A program made the position numbers and the translations under genes. From Gymnodinialimonas ceratoperidinii (GTDB lineage: Bacteria; Pseudomonadota; Alphaproteobacteria; Rhodobacterales; Rhodobacteraceae): 64,000 nucleotides of DNA. The stretch spans positions 1,413,501 through 1,477,500 of the forward strand of contig NZ_CP079194.1 of NCBI RefSeq assembly GCF_019297855.1, written 5' to 3'. This document shows positions 40,881 to 49,365 of this stretch, piece by piece; the stretch's first letter is position 1, and the number at the start of each line of letters is the position of its first letter. Below the pieces are notes generated by a model. It had not been told where the DNA came from. It did not search any database and worked only from the letters and a program-made list of their open reading frames with translations.

Positions 40881-41030
40881 ATGGGATGGTTGGTGGTAGG
40901 ATTGATTGTGATGGCAGCTGCATTGGTCAACGCCGGAGGGGTTGCGCCACCTGGTATGTTTTTGCTTGGGCTGGTGCTAGCGGCGTTCGGAGCGTACCGA
41001 TTGTACAAAAAACACTTCGCAAAATTCTAG
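40881..41030 (+). CDS. Small hydrophobic protein
   Basis: A 49-residue product with two predicted membrane helices (WLVVGLIVMAAALVNAG and MFLLGLVLAAFGAYRLY) and a basic tail KKHFAKF. GGAAGGAA lies before the ATG at a workable distance. An in-frame ATG at 40803 would add a Cys/Arg-rich stretch without support. It lies between int and the AlpA-like gene. No family is recognised; it may be a real small membrane protein or chance. Confidence 0.45.
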   Translation: MGWLVVGLIVMAAALVNAGGVAPPGMFLLGLVLAAFGAYRLYKKHFAKF

Positions 41031-41102
41031 TACCGCTCTAGAGTGACGATCCCTGGGATTATTCTCACGGGCATCGCGATGCTCCCAATACGGAGTGTAG
41101 TG

Positions 41103-41279
41103 ATGAAACTTCTTACCAAGAAGCAGGTGCGCGAAAAAGTCGGATTTAGCTTTGCTCATATCGACCGCATGGAGAACGCCAAGCGGTTCCCTCAACGGGT
41201 CAAAATTGGTTTCCGAGTGTTTTGGTCAGACGAGGAAATCGAGGTCTGGATAACCTCGCACTTGAATGCGCGCTCTTGA
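41103..41279 (+). CDS. AlpA-family DNA-binding regulator
   Basis: A 58-residue winged helix-turn-helix protein of the AlpA type (MKLLTKKQVREKVGFSFAHIDRME, FPQRVKIGFRVFWSDEEIEVW). Such proteins activate or assist excision by P4-type integrases. The start at 41103 gives the normal AlpA length; sequence upstream in frame is hydrophobic and unlike the family. Its position just after the integrase supports a role as excisionase or regulator of the element. Confidence 0.85.
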   Translation: MKLLTKKQVREKVGFSFAHIDRMENAKRFPQRVKIGFRVFWSDEEIEVWITSHLNARS

Positions 41280-41423
41280 CGGAGCCGGGGGAGGGGTGGT
41301 GCCTTCCCCCATTTACTTCGGTCTTCTGCTACCATCTGCTGCTGGCGATGGTATACCGCCTTTGTGCCCAAGGGGGACGTGTTTGCGTCATGGTGCACGT
41401 CGACGGTTAACTGGAAGATAATT

Positions 41424-41786
41424 ATGTCCGTATTTGAAGAACTGGCTGCGCTTGAAAAGCGCAAGCAAGTCCTGCTGCAGAAGGCCAAGACAGATGCATT
41501 GGCGCGGGCCGAGGCCGCGGTGACCGAGCTAAATCAGCTCGGTTTCGGGTACCGATTACTCGCGCCGGGCTCAGAGACGCGGGCAACGCGTAAGACAGGG
41601 ATTCGCGAGGCTGTGCGCGCGTTGATAGCTGCTTCTCCTACCGGTATCGCTCGAACTGCCATTATGGAAGCGATGAATGCGAGCGACAAGCGGACCCAAC
41701 AGTCGGTAGCAAACGCTCTCGCGGCTCTTAAGAAAGCCGGTCTGGTTGAGAGCGATCGAGGGACGTACAAACCTGTTTCCCAGTGA
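41424..41786 (+). CDS. Putative winged-helix DNA-binding protein
   Basis: A 120-residue protein. The N-terminal 45 residues are helical and charged (MSVFEELAALEKRKQVLLQK), suggesting a coiled coil. The C-terminal part has the form of a winged helix: IREAVRALIAASPTGIARTAIMEAMNASD, then SVANALAALKKAGLVESDRGTYKP. There is no named family that I can assign. The ATG at 41424 begins the coiled-coil segment; translation upstream looks random. It may regulate element genes or bind the element's DNA. Confidence 0.65.
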   Translation: MSVFEELAALEKRKQVLLQKAKTDALARAEAAVTELNQLGFGYRLLAPGSETRATRKTGIREAVRALIAASPTGIARTAIMEAMNASDKRTQQSVANALAALKKAGLVESDRGTYKPVSQ

Positions 41787-42036
41787 ACGACCGAGTTAGT
41801 TACCGCAACTAAGTTTAGAGCGTTCGAAAAGTGTCCTCATAGTACCTCAAAGCGTGACCTACCTTCTCCTGCCCGGTAGTTGTTTTCTCGTGACTCATCT
41901 CCTTTTCAGTAGATGATTGGGTCTGCGGAGCCAGCAAAGGTCAGCTCCGTGCCCTGGTGCTAAAGATTGATGTTAGTAGTATTTGACTCAGTGCTCGACT
42001 TCCGCATTACTACTTTTATGGAAGTAGGAGAGTGTG

Positions 42037-42393
42037 ATGCGTGTGAACTTCACTCATTCCGAGGTAACCAAAGGGATACTTCGAAAGACAGCACATCCGG
42101 TGGTAATAGTTTCTGTTACTTTCTCAGAAGAGGAACGCGCGCTTATCGAACGCGAGAAATATGGTGGATACGTCCTGCTGGAATGTGTCCCGTACAACGC
42201 CCGCGCAGACCGCGATGAACGCATCTACTATCTCTACGTACGAAACTTATTGAACGGGTCATACGAGTTCATGGCTGAGAACAATGTCGATGCAAAAAAC
42301 TTCGAAGAAGCGGTGGTTGATAAGCTCAAGCTGTTGAAGGTTCATCTCGAAGAAGGCAGCTCGGCGGCGACGAGCAAGACCGTTGAAATCTGA
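42037..42393 (+). CDS. Hypothetical protein upstream of transfer ATPase
   Basis: A 118-residue soluble protein, mixed beta then helical, with acidic C-terminus. Notable stretches are HPVVIVSVTFSEEERALIER, RIYYLYVRNLLNGSYEF and FEEAVVDKLKLLKVHLEE. AGGAG precedes the start; a GTG one codon earlier is also possible. Its stop overlaps the TTG start of the ATPase gene by 11 bases, so the two are coupled and may work together. The 250 bases upstream (41787-42036) contain no other gene. Not recognised. Confidence 0.6.
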   Translation: MRVNFTHSEVTKGILRKTAHPVVIVSVTFSEEERALIEREKYGGYVLLECVPYNARADRDERIYYLYVRNLLNGSYEFMAENNVDAKNFEEAVVDKLKLLKVHLEEGSSAATSKTVEI

Positions 42394-44389
42394 CATTGAA
42401 GGCATCGTCGGGCTGGTAATTATCTGCGGCTTGTTGGCGGTGACTTTTACGTTGGCGCTCTATCTCACACCTTACGTTCTGCTAATAGGCGGGGCAGGGC
42501 TCTTGGGCTATGCGTGGTTCCATCACCCGGCGCGCCGTGAGAAAGAAAGCCGGGAGATGACGCTCTCGCTTTACGAGGACGTTTTGCGCCAATCCAAGTC
42601 TGTTTCAGTAGGTCATGAGTTGGACCGTGCTTTAGCGCGGTATTCAGAAGCGATACGGGTACAATGTGCGCCGATTGCCCATTCGCTCTTGGCGTCAGAA
42701 CTTCTGACCCCCGATGTGCCGGAGCCGCCTGCGGTGTGTAATTCGATTGAGGGCGCACGGTACCGCGATAGCTTGGCTAAGATTGCTCAGAACAAATCAG
42801 ACAGTCGCAAGGTGCGGTTGGCCGTCGACATGGTTTTGGACGCGATCGATGCAGTAGCGGGGCAGGTTCCGGAAATTGAGGGCGATGTCACGGCTGACGT
42901 TGCCTTCTGCCTGCGAGATATCCCTGAAGCGGTGACCGAGGCGATTGTCCCCTTCTACCGCGAGAATGACTACAATCTGTTCGCCGGATTGCGCGGCACG
43001 CTGGACCTCAATTTCAACCGGGCTCGCTGTGTCTACCCAGTCGAATACACTAAACCGGATGTGGTTCATGCCTACCTCCAAAACACGGCGTTGGAGCGGC
43101 TCTTTAAATTGAAGGTGCCGTTTGGTGTGCCAGAGCCACTTAGGTACGAGCACACATTCATGGTGGCGGGCACTGGCCACGGTAAGACCCAAACCATCCA
43201 ACATCACATTGCCCATGACTTAGCCGGTTTGGGTCAGAAATCGGTGATTGTGATTGATAGCCAGCGGGAGCTTATCGATAACATCTTACGGCTGAATATC
43301 CCGAAAGAGCAAATTGTCCTTATCGACCCGGAAGACATCGAATTCCCAGTGGCCATCAATCTCTTTTCGGCCGGAGGAGACCGACTGGTGGGTTATTCGA
43401 CGCTCGAGCGCGAGCAGTTGCGTAACTCTATCGTGGAGCTCTACGAGTTTGTGCTGGCTTCCATTATGGATACCAGCCTGACTGGACAGCAATCCGTTAT
43501 CTTTCGTTATGTGACGCGACTCATGTTGGAAATCCCAGGCGCGACCCTGCACACCTTCCTTGATATCCTGGAGGGCGGCGACTACCGCCAATACATCGAG
43601 AAATTGGAGGGCGTGTCTCGGTCCTTCTTCGACAACCAGTTCAAGGACCCTGGCTTCAAACGCATGCGCGAAGCGGTCATACGACGCCTCTACCTCATCC
43701 TGGAAAATCGAATATTTGATCGGATGTTTTCCAACCCGGAAAGCAAGTTTGACCTGTTTGCTGAGATGAACACGGGCAAACTCATCCTTATCAACACGTC
43801 AAAGGCCACGTTGAAGGAAACCGGCACCAAAGCCTTTGGGCGGTTCTTCATTGCTATGATTGCCCAAGCGGCAGCAGAACGCGCCCTAATACCCAAAGAC
43901 GAGCGTGTTCCCTGCATCGTGTATCTGGATGAGGCGCAAGAATACCTTGATGCGAATGTGAGCGTGATCCTGTCTCAAGCACGCAAGCAAAACATCGGCC
44001 TGTTCATGGCCACGCAAGATCTCGAGAAAATTCCCCGGTCTGTGCTGAGCTCGATCCAAGCCAATACGTCTGTCCGGATGGCGGGTGGAACTTCGGCAAC
44101 AGATGCCCGAGCCATGGCTTCAGAAATGAATGTGACAGTTGATGCAATTAAAGAGTTACCGAAGCTGACGTTCGCCACTTATGTGAAGGGCTTTGTCTCC
44201 CGTGCCATCCCAGTGACGTTCCCGGTGGGCACGATGGAGGCGTTGCCGAAACGGAACGATATGGACGAGTTGAAAGCCTATCAGCGAGAGAAATACGCGG
44301 TGGCTCCTTATGTGGACGGCGAAGGGTTCACGATGAGCGATTCGGGTCCCGACAAATCGGCTGAGGAGCCGTTCGAAGATACATGGTAG
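42383..44389 (+). CDS. TraD/VirD4-like DNA-transfer ATPase
   Basis: A 668-residue protein with two N-terminal membrane helices (about 7-46) and an AAA+/RecA-like motor domain. Walker A is GTGHGKT at 263-269 and Walker B is IVYLDEA at 512-518. The block MATQDLEKIPRSVLSSIQANTSVRMAG near the C-terminus resembles the TraG/TraD C-terminal domain of coupling proteins. Such proteins pump DNA through conjugation channels. The start is TTG at 42383, overlapping the upstream gene; the next ATG would remove both membrane helices. It is followed by a replication-relaxation gene, a pairing known in other mobile elements. DNA transfer is inferred. Confidence 0.8.
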   Translation: MKSDIEGIVGLVIICGLLAVTFTLALYLTPYVLLIGGAGLLGYAWFHHPARREKESREMTLSLYEDVLRQSKSVSVGHELDRALARYSEAIRVQCAPIAHSLLASELLTPDVPEPPAVCNSIEGARYRDSLAKIAQNKSDSRKVRLAVDMVLDAIDAVAGQVPEIEGDVTADVAFCLRDIPEAVTEAIVPFYRENDYNLFAGLRGTLDLNFNRARCVYPVEYTKPDVVHAYLQNTALERLFKLKVPFGVPEPLRYEHTFMVAGTGHGKTQTIQHHIAHDLAGLGQKSVIVIDSQRELIDNILRLNIPKEQIVLIDPEDIEFPVAINLFSAGGDRLVGYSTLEREQLRNSIVELYEFVLASIMDTSLTGQQSVIFRYVTRLMLEIPGATLHTFLDILEGGDYRQYIEKLEGVSRSFFDNQFKDPGFKRMREAVIRRLYLILENRIFDRMFSNPESKFDLFAEMNTGKLILINTSKATLKETGTKAFGRFFIAMIAQAAAERALIPKDERVPCIVYLDEAQEYLDANVSVILSQARKQNIGLFMATQDLEKIPRSVLSSIQANTSVRMAGGTSATDARAMASEMNVTVDAIKELPKLTFATYVKGFVSRAIPVTFPVGTMEALPKRNDMDELKAYQREKYAVAPYVDGEGFTMSDSGPDKSAEEPFEDTW

Positions 44390-44450
44390 GTCAGCCCTAC
44401 TCATCCTGACCGTCCTTCTCAGGATGGGCTCACACCGCTAGAATTGACCT

Positions 44451-45200
44451 ATGCCGCGTCGCCACCGCCTCACTCCAGAGAAGGGCCTCAAACATGCTCC
44501 CTGGCGCTTTACGGCGACCGACGAGGCTGTCCTGACCCGACTGACTCAGTATCGATATCTTAAGAGTGTTACGCTTCAAAAATTGACAGGACGTCCAATA
44601 GCGACTGTGAATTACTCGCTGAGGAAACTGTTCGACCGCCGTCTCATCGACAAACCCCATCGTCAGGTAGAGGGATTTAACCACCTCAACGCGCCAGACA
44701 TTTATGAAATCAATGCGCGGGGCAGACGATGGTTAGCTGAGGATGTGCCAGAAGTGACGACCTTAAGCCGTACCCACTCTGAGGGGCCACCCAAGCATTT
44801 CGCGCACAGCGTGGGGATTTGTGATGCCTTGGCTGAGATAGAACTTGAGGTGACGGCAGCCGGCAATGAGTTCATCCCTGCGGAAACCATCTTGGCCAAT
44901 GTGACCGTGCCTAATCCGCTCAAGATGTCCTGTACGATTGAGCACACGTTTCCTAATGGGAAGCATGAACGGCTGGAGACGTTCATCATACCGGACGGAG
45001 TGTGTGGGATCCGCCAAGCTGGCGGTAAGTCCGAGTTGATTTTTTTGGAGGTCGAGCGGTGCAATCCAGTTCGGCCTCTGACTCTTGGTCGCGCGTCTAT
45101 GCTGCGCAAGACACTTTGTTACGAAGACATACGGTCAACTGGCCTAACAAAACGCTTGGGAAAGAAGGATTTCTCTGTGCGGTATTTCCACATTCTCTGA
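44451..45200 (+). CDS. Replication-relaxation family protein
   Basis: A 249-residue protein. Residues 25-75 form a winged helix (VLTRLTQYRYLKSVTLQKLTG, NYSLRKLFDRRLID). The C-terminal half has the PD-(D/E)xK-like arrangement of the Replic_Relax family: a strand with IIPDGVCGI and, after a turn, SELIFLEVERCN. Plasmid and element homologues are proposed to nick or relax DNA for replication or transfer. It follows the ATPase gene by 61 bases. If it is the nicking partner, the pair could form a minimal mobilization unit; that is inference. Confidence 0.7.
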   Translation: MPRRHRLTPEKGLKHAPWRFTATDEAVLTRLTQYRYLKSVTLQKLTGRPIATVNYSLRKLFDRRLIDKPHRQVEGFNHLNAPDIYEINARGRRWLAEDVPEVTTLSRTHSEGPPKHFAHSVGICDALAEIELEVTAAGNEFIPAETILANVTVPNPLKMSCTIEHTFPNGKHERLETFIIPDGVCGIRQAGGKSELIFLEVERCNPVRPLTLGRASMLRKTLCYEDIRSTGLTKRLGKKDFSVRYFHIL

Positions 45201-45639
45201 GCGTTGCACAACCTTGCTTTACTGCTCCCATGGTTGTTCGAGCTGTCGCCCAACTACCCGAAAGCCATCGCCCTAATAATGCAACAGCTACAAATGTAAA
45301 TATTTGCGATTCGGATTTTCGAATGGAGGTCTGAGACCCTTTGAATTCCTACACAGAAAAGCTGAGCAGTTCAAAACGAGAGCCTAGCCTCAACCTGACA
45401 TGCCCTGGATGCGAATGTAATGTCTCATAGTGAGCGTTATGGGGCCGAAGTATGCGCCGGAAAGGACAAGGCCGAAAAGGAGTTTTGAGGTCTGGTAAGG
45501 CGATTGTATATTTTAGCCAATTTTTTAATGTTCACGGTGGCAAAAAATGCGTCATTAGAGACTGAGAACATATATTCAAGTTGGGCGATGCCGAGCACTC
45601 AACGCTTTTTCGTTGTCTTTCGATTGATTGGATAGCCGC
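45201..45639. other. Gene-free AT-rich spacer
   Basis: About 440 bases after the replication-relaxation gene with no supported reading frame. Composition is AT-rich in places (around 45290 and 45510-45540), and no inverted-repeat ends, transposase remnant or tRNA was recognised. A possible right boundary of the integrase module could lie here, but nothing marks it. Confidence 0.5.
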
Positions 45640-46120
45640 CTGCCGGCCTATGACCGGCTGAACGAGCATCCGGTCGAGTCAGAGGTCCCGTCTTGTCCGG
45701 AGCTGCTCGATCCAGATTGTCATCCTTCGTGCCCCGCTGCCGGCTGCGCCTTGTGGGTGCCGAACCAACTGTCCCACCAGGAAGGTTGAAGCCGAAGTTG
45801 CTATTCGTCTCCTCCGGTCGGATCGAGTGATGGACGCGGTAAATGTCTGGCGTGACCACGATCAAGCGGAAGAAGCGGTCCACAAACCTCGGTAGCCGAA
45901 TGTTGGAGTGATTGAACATCGCCGTCGCATTCAACAGAACCTCGAAAATCAACGCGGCAACGGCGGGAGGGCCCAAAGCCAATGCGACCGCGAGTTTGAT
46001 CCCCATCGACAGCAGAATTTCCAAAGGATGGAAGCGCAAGCTCGTGGTCAAATCAATCGCGAGGTCATTTCTAGGCGCGTCACTGGTGTCTGGCCTTGAG
46101 CTGACGCCAGCCGGGCAAAC
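45640..46120 (-). pseudogene. Sterol desaturase / fatty acid hydroxylase relic
   Basis: The C-terminal half of a sterol desaturase family protein can be read in pieces. From about 46090 to 45785 one frame gives AIDLTTSLRFHPLEILLSMG, FNHSNIRLPRF and VTPDIYRVHHS...SNFGFNLP. At about 45780 a 1-base shift is needed to read WWDSWFGTHKAQPAAGHEG, and at 45723 another shift gives MTIWIEQLRTRRDL, which ends at an in-frame stop (45679-45681) before LDRMLVQP. The N-terminal half with the first histidine boxes is missing or unrecognisable. The gene is therefore dead. Such genes are frequent neighbours of copper and DUF305 genes in roseobacters, as I recall. Confidence 0.8.
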
Positions 46121-46351
46121 GATTGGGACAGGGCGCCCGCGATCGCAAGTGCTGCGGAGGTCGAAGTCAGGAACTTACTTCGTCCCTTCAGTGCCCGGAT
46201 AGTGTTTTTTGCAATTGGAGATCCCGAAGCGTCCTTCGCTTGTGGAATTAGTGCGGGCCGATTGGTCGGCCTGAGTCCACGTATTAGGATTGCCGCAACG
46301 GCCTCAAGTCTGGGGCCATTACGAGGTCACGGACGCCGAGCGAGGCGCGCC

Positions 46352-46709
46352 TTACTCGGCAAGCAATTTCTTACGTTCGACAAATTCCTCGGAATCGATC
46401 TCGCCCTTGGCGTATCGTTCCTTGAGAAACGCCAAGGCTCGGTCGTGCGCGACATGACCATTGCTGCTAGGTCCAGCCACGCCGAAAAAACGCAAGAGAT
46501 AAATAATCCCTGCCACGTTCGCGACCAAGATCAGGATCATGAATATCGGGCCAAGGACCATACCGACACCCCACATCGTGCCCATGCGCGTAGGAGCCGT
46601 AGCGATCCGGGATTTCCCCAACCTGCGCAATCGCAGACGTCGCCGACACCGCGACAAAGCCGCCTACGATCACAATGCCAGAGACAATTGCAGTTTTCCT
46701 TAGGTCCAT
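46352..46709 (-). pseudogene. SHOCT-domain membrane protein with frameshift
   Basis: Two overlapping frames together make one normal-looking protein. From 46709, MDLRKTAIVSGIVIVGGFVA gives a signal-like helix, then AQVGEIPDRYGSYA. Near 46585-46600 the reading must shift by one base into MGTMWGVGMVLGPIFMIL, a second helix, and a C-terminal SHOCT domain (ALAFLKERYAKGEIDSEEFVERKKLL). The second frame alone, starting at the ATG at 46585, would give a 77-residue SHOCT protein that might still be made. Such proteins are common beside copper genes. Either recent inactivation or a short functional version is possible. Confidence 0.65.
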
Positions 46710-46941
46710 TCCATATCTCCATTTGCATAGCATCTAGTCGCGCCACTTGTCCCCTAGTGAGAAAACGGCGCGAAGTCGCTGATGTGGGTCAATACGACAA
46801 GGCCTAGTTACGATAACCTGCACGCGAGATACCAAATCGGGGACCTAGCCACGAGGCGCACAAAATAGTCGCGAACGAGCAGTCGTCGCGCGGTGTCGCT
46901 TAGTCAGCGTCTCAGGGCGCAAAGTCGAGGAACGCATTTCA

Positions 46942-47178
46942 GTGAAATATACTATCAATCGCCATTTCATCGACGCCTCATTCGACGAGATCGACACGCG
47001 TACCCGCGCCGCGCTTGCGGACAACGGCTTTCGAGTGCTGACAGAAACCGACGTTAAGGCGACAATGAAAAAGAATCCGGATGCCGTGATGCGACCCTAT
47101 CGCATTGCAAAATTGTCTGACACCACTGTCAGTTGGCATGACTCGCAATACGTTGCTTTTCGATCCTCATACTTATAG
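46942..47178 (+). pseudogene. Truncated DUF302 gene
   Basis: From a GTG start with GAGGAA upstream, residues 1-55 follow the DUF302 family closely (ASFDEIDTRTRAALADNGF, LTETDVKATMKK, RPYRI). After residue 55 (base 47106) the similarity ends abruptly, and the last 23 residues (AKLSDTTVSWHDSQYVAFRS) are unrelated to the family. The break is 22 bases from the stop of the convergent dsbB gene, so a deletion or rearrangement joined the two. The 78-residue product is unlikely to function. Confidence 0.7.
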
Positions 47179-47632
47179 CAATGATCCAGAGCAGCATTAG
47201 TCCAAAGCTGCCGATGGCATTCCAACTTGCCATCGATATGGACAGAAACTCCCAAGCGACCTGGTTGCACATGACCAACGTCGGCCCCGCATCTGTCGAA
47301 AGAAGATCTACGACGTCCATGCTCGACAAACTTTGCCCAGAGCCAGTGCAACTTGTAGGGCCTTCCCACCAATCTCGCTCAACTCCCGTGTGGTAAATTG
47401 CTATCGTTCCAGTCGTGGCGGCGGCGGCGGCACCGAGCAGATAAATGATCGGATGGCGCAGGCCCATAAGGACCAATATGCCTACCGAGACTGCCGCGAC
47501 ATGCGGATATCTTTGCAGTATGCACATTGAACATGGGGCATAGCCAAAGGCCTGAAAGGTCCAAGCAGTTGCTAGCAGAAGGCCTGACCCGGCGGCGGCG
47601 GCAACCCCCGTTTTCCTGTCATCGAATGTCAC
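47129..47632 (-). CDS. dsbB: Disulfide bond formation protein DsbB
   Basis: A 167-residue inner-membrane quinone-dependent oxidase that reoxidises DsbA. Four helices are visible, with the first redox pair CSMC at 34-37 and the second pair Cys in TSCTGSGQ and VMCNQVAWEF. The GTG at 47632 is preferred: AAAGGA lies 8 bases before it and the protein has normal length. It overlaps the tail of the truncated DUF302 gene on the other strand. A DsbA-like protein and a DsbD/ScsB-like reductase are encoded further right in the same cluster. Confidence 0.9.
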   Translation of the reverse strand: MTFDDRKTGVAAAAGSGLLLATAWTFQAFGYAPCSMCILQRYPHVAAVSVGILVLMGLRHPIIYLLGAAAAATTGTIAIYHTGVERDWWEGPTSCTGSGQSLSSMDVVDLLSTDAGPTLVMCNQVAWEFLSISMASWNAIGSFGLMLLWIIAISMRIEKQRIASHAN

Positions 47633-48049
47633 CGTGTTTTGTCCTTTGTCGTGGCAATGCGAACAACTCCGCAACGTTTGCCGTGATACTTCGACTTACG
47701 TAGGCAACCGGATCCCAGATGACAAAATCAGATGTGTAACCAAATGTAATATCAGCATGAGTATTGGTCAGATGTCTGGCTATGCAGAGACCTGCGGCTC
47801 GCGGCATCATGTCATTCGCACCACGGTTAAGCCTCTGGAACTGCCGAATACAGTAGCGAGGAGGTTCCACAACTCGCTTCGGGCGGTTCTTGACGTAGCC
47901 TTCAGGGTGCTGGCGGATATCCAAAACTCAAAGCGCGGCATCCAGCAACGCCAAAATATTTAATGGCCAACCAGTGGATTGATCTTCGGTCGTCAAGGGC
48001 GCTTTGTTCCACTCGCCTTGAGGTCCCTAAACGGCGACACTGCATCACC
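47633..48049. other. Spacer without recognised gene
   Basis: Some 417 bases between dsbB and the following membrane protein gene. Short open frames exist on both strands, but none shows family resemblance, a ribosome site or codon use that I trust. It must contain the dsbB promoter on the minus strand, which I could not pinpoint. Confidence 0.45.
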
Positions 48050-48727
48050 ATGGATCGCTTTTTCTCACTCGACTTACCGTTCTCACGGTTTGCAGCGAAT
48101 ACGCTGATCCTGAGCTGTGTCAGTCTAGTTCCACTATTGCTGTTCTATGTTGCGCTCACACCGGGTTTTGGCTCCATGCTTCTGGAAAATGGTCCAGCAT
48201 TGCGGCGCTTCTTAAGACAAGTTCTTACAAATGGCATCCCCGTGGTGTTCGCGGTCAACTACTTGAGCCTCTTCCTTTATGCTGTCTCGGCCAAGAGACA
48301 GGGAACTCACTCGTCATCCATTCTCATCCTCATAGTAGACCTGCCAGCCAGGATCTTTGTTTTTGTCGCGTTGCATGCTTTCATCTATTTTGTGTCTGCC
48401 GATTGGTTCGGTTCATTTGGTGGTAATCGATGGCAAGCGTTGCGCGTGGTCGGCCCGACCCTCGCACGATCAGCGATGTTCGAGAACATTTCAGGAGTTT
48501 ACCTCTACGCAACAATGATCAGCGCGGTACCGCTGTATCTAAACGTGATCTCAGTGCTTCTTGCGGGGGAAGGACAAGTGAGCCAAAGAATCCAGTGCAA
48601 GCTAACTTGGCTGGGAAAGGGCTGTATAGCAACATTGAGTGCGCTGAGCGCGTTTGTCTATTTTGGGCTCTTTACGCTGCTATTGACGGCGTTGGCCAGC
48701 TTGATCGCTGCCCTACAAATACCTTGA
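48050..48727 (+). CDS. Multi-helix membrane protein of unknown family
   Basis: A 225-residue protein with about six predicted membrane helices (for example ANTLILSCVSLVPLLLFYVAL, VFAVNYLSLFLYAV, ILILIVDLPARIFVFVALHAF, TLSALSAFVYFGLFTLLLTAL). The start at 48050 places the first helix about 12 residues in, but no clear ribosome site precedes it, so the start is uncertain. No conserved metal or catalytic residues stand out. It lies between dsbB and the DUF305 relic, in the lower-GC region. Not recognised. Confidence 0.55.
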   Translation: MDRFFSLDLPFSRFAANTLILSCVSLVPLLLFYVALTPGFGSMLLENGPALRRFLRQVLTNGIPVVFAVNYLSLFLYAVSAKRQGTHSSSILILIVDLPARIFVFVALHAFIYFVSADWFGSFGGNRWQALRVVGPTLARSAMFENISGVYLYATMISAVPLYLNVISVLLAGEGQVSQRIQCKLTWLGKGCIATLSALSAFVYFGLFTLLLTALASLIAALQIP

Positions 48728-48777
48728 TCGGCAAAGGCCCGTGGTTGAGCCCTCACCATGTTTTTCGCACAAACCAA

Positions 48778-49326
48778 TTACTGCCCGTCAAGCTCGGATG
48801 TTGCAGCCGGCCCGCCCTGCAAGTCAGTGATCAGAGCGCGCATTTCGTCGATTTCAAGACGCTGCGCCTCAATGATATCGTTCGCAAGCGACTGCACGCG
48901 AGGATCCGAGAAGGTAGCTCGCTCACTCGTCAGGATCGCGATGGAGTGGTGCGGAATCATGGCACGCATCCAGCTGACGTCTTCCACCGTTGACTGGCTT
49001 CGAACTAGCCAAAGCGCCCCCGCAAACACGATGATCGAGCCGATGAATATCGCCGAGTTCGCCGTTTTGTTACGGTACATTCCCAGCATGAACAGTAGCA
49101 TCACGGTGGCCATCACAGCCCCCATGACTAACGTCATGTAGAACCGCGTCTCGCTAAAGAACACGTGATCAAGTGCGTAGGTGTTGAGTTACATCAGGCC
49201 GAACATGATGGCTGTTGCTGTGCCGACCATCGCAAAAAATCGACCGTATGATCCATGGTCTTGGTTACTTGCAGAGGTGTTTCGCGAATTATGGCCGGTT
49301 TGGTTGGTCGTATTCAAAACTGACAT
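48778..49326 (-). pseudogene. DUF305 membrane protein gene with in-frame stop
   Basis: From an ATG at 49326 with GGAGGA upstream, the frame reads MSVLNTTNQTGHNSRNTS and a helix AMVGTATAIMFGLM. It then meets TAA at 49189-49191 and continues without shift as LNTYALDHVFFSETRFYMTL through the DUF305 domain (MRAMIPHHSIAILTSERA, IIEAQRLEIDEM). In relatives the stop position is a tyrosine (MYLNTYA), so a single TAC-to-TAA change would explain it. A shorter protein starting at 49164 could still be made. DUF305 proteins are frequent in copper clusters and the HH motif may bind metal. Confidence 0.75.
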
Positions 49327-49365
49327 TCGATCCTCCAAGATTAGTTCAATAATTGAGAAACGACA

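Larger units (their letters stand above)
39536..45200. mobile_element. Integrative element, integrase-to-transfer segment
   Basis: Lower GC than the left 39 kb, an integrase at one edge, an AlpA-like regulator, small unknown genes, a TraD/VirD4-like ATPase and a replication-relaxation protein together describe part of an integrative or mobilizable element. The right end is not resolved: the decayed zone and copper cluster to the right may be cargo of the same element, a second element, or both. No relaxase with a recognisable MOB motif and no mating-pair genes are present, so self-transfer is unlikely from what is visible. Confidence 0.6.

Noticed and set aside
39171..45306. Shared 9-mer AATATTTGC near 39174 and 45299 as possible attachment repeats
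   Set aside because: Too short and too AT-rich to be distinguished from chance; flanks do not match.
46202..46807. Plus-strand frame of about 200 codons over the SHOCT relic
   Set aside because: Arg/Ser-rich random translation; the opposite strand has recognisable SHOCT sequence.
47619..47924. Minus-strand frame upstream of dsbB
   Set aside because: No family, no ribosome site, overlaps the dsbB start; treated as spacer.
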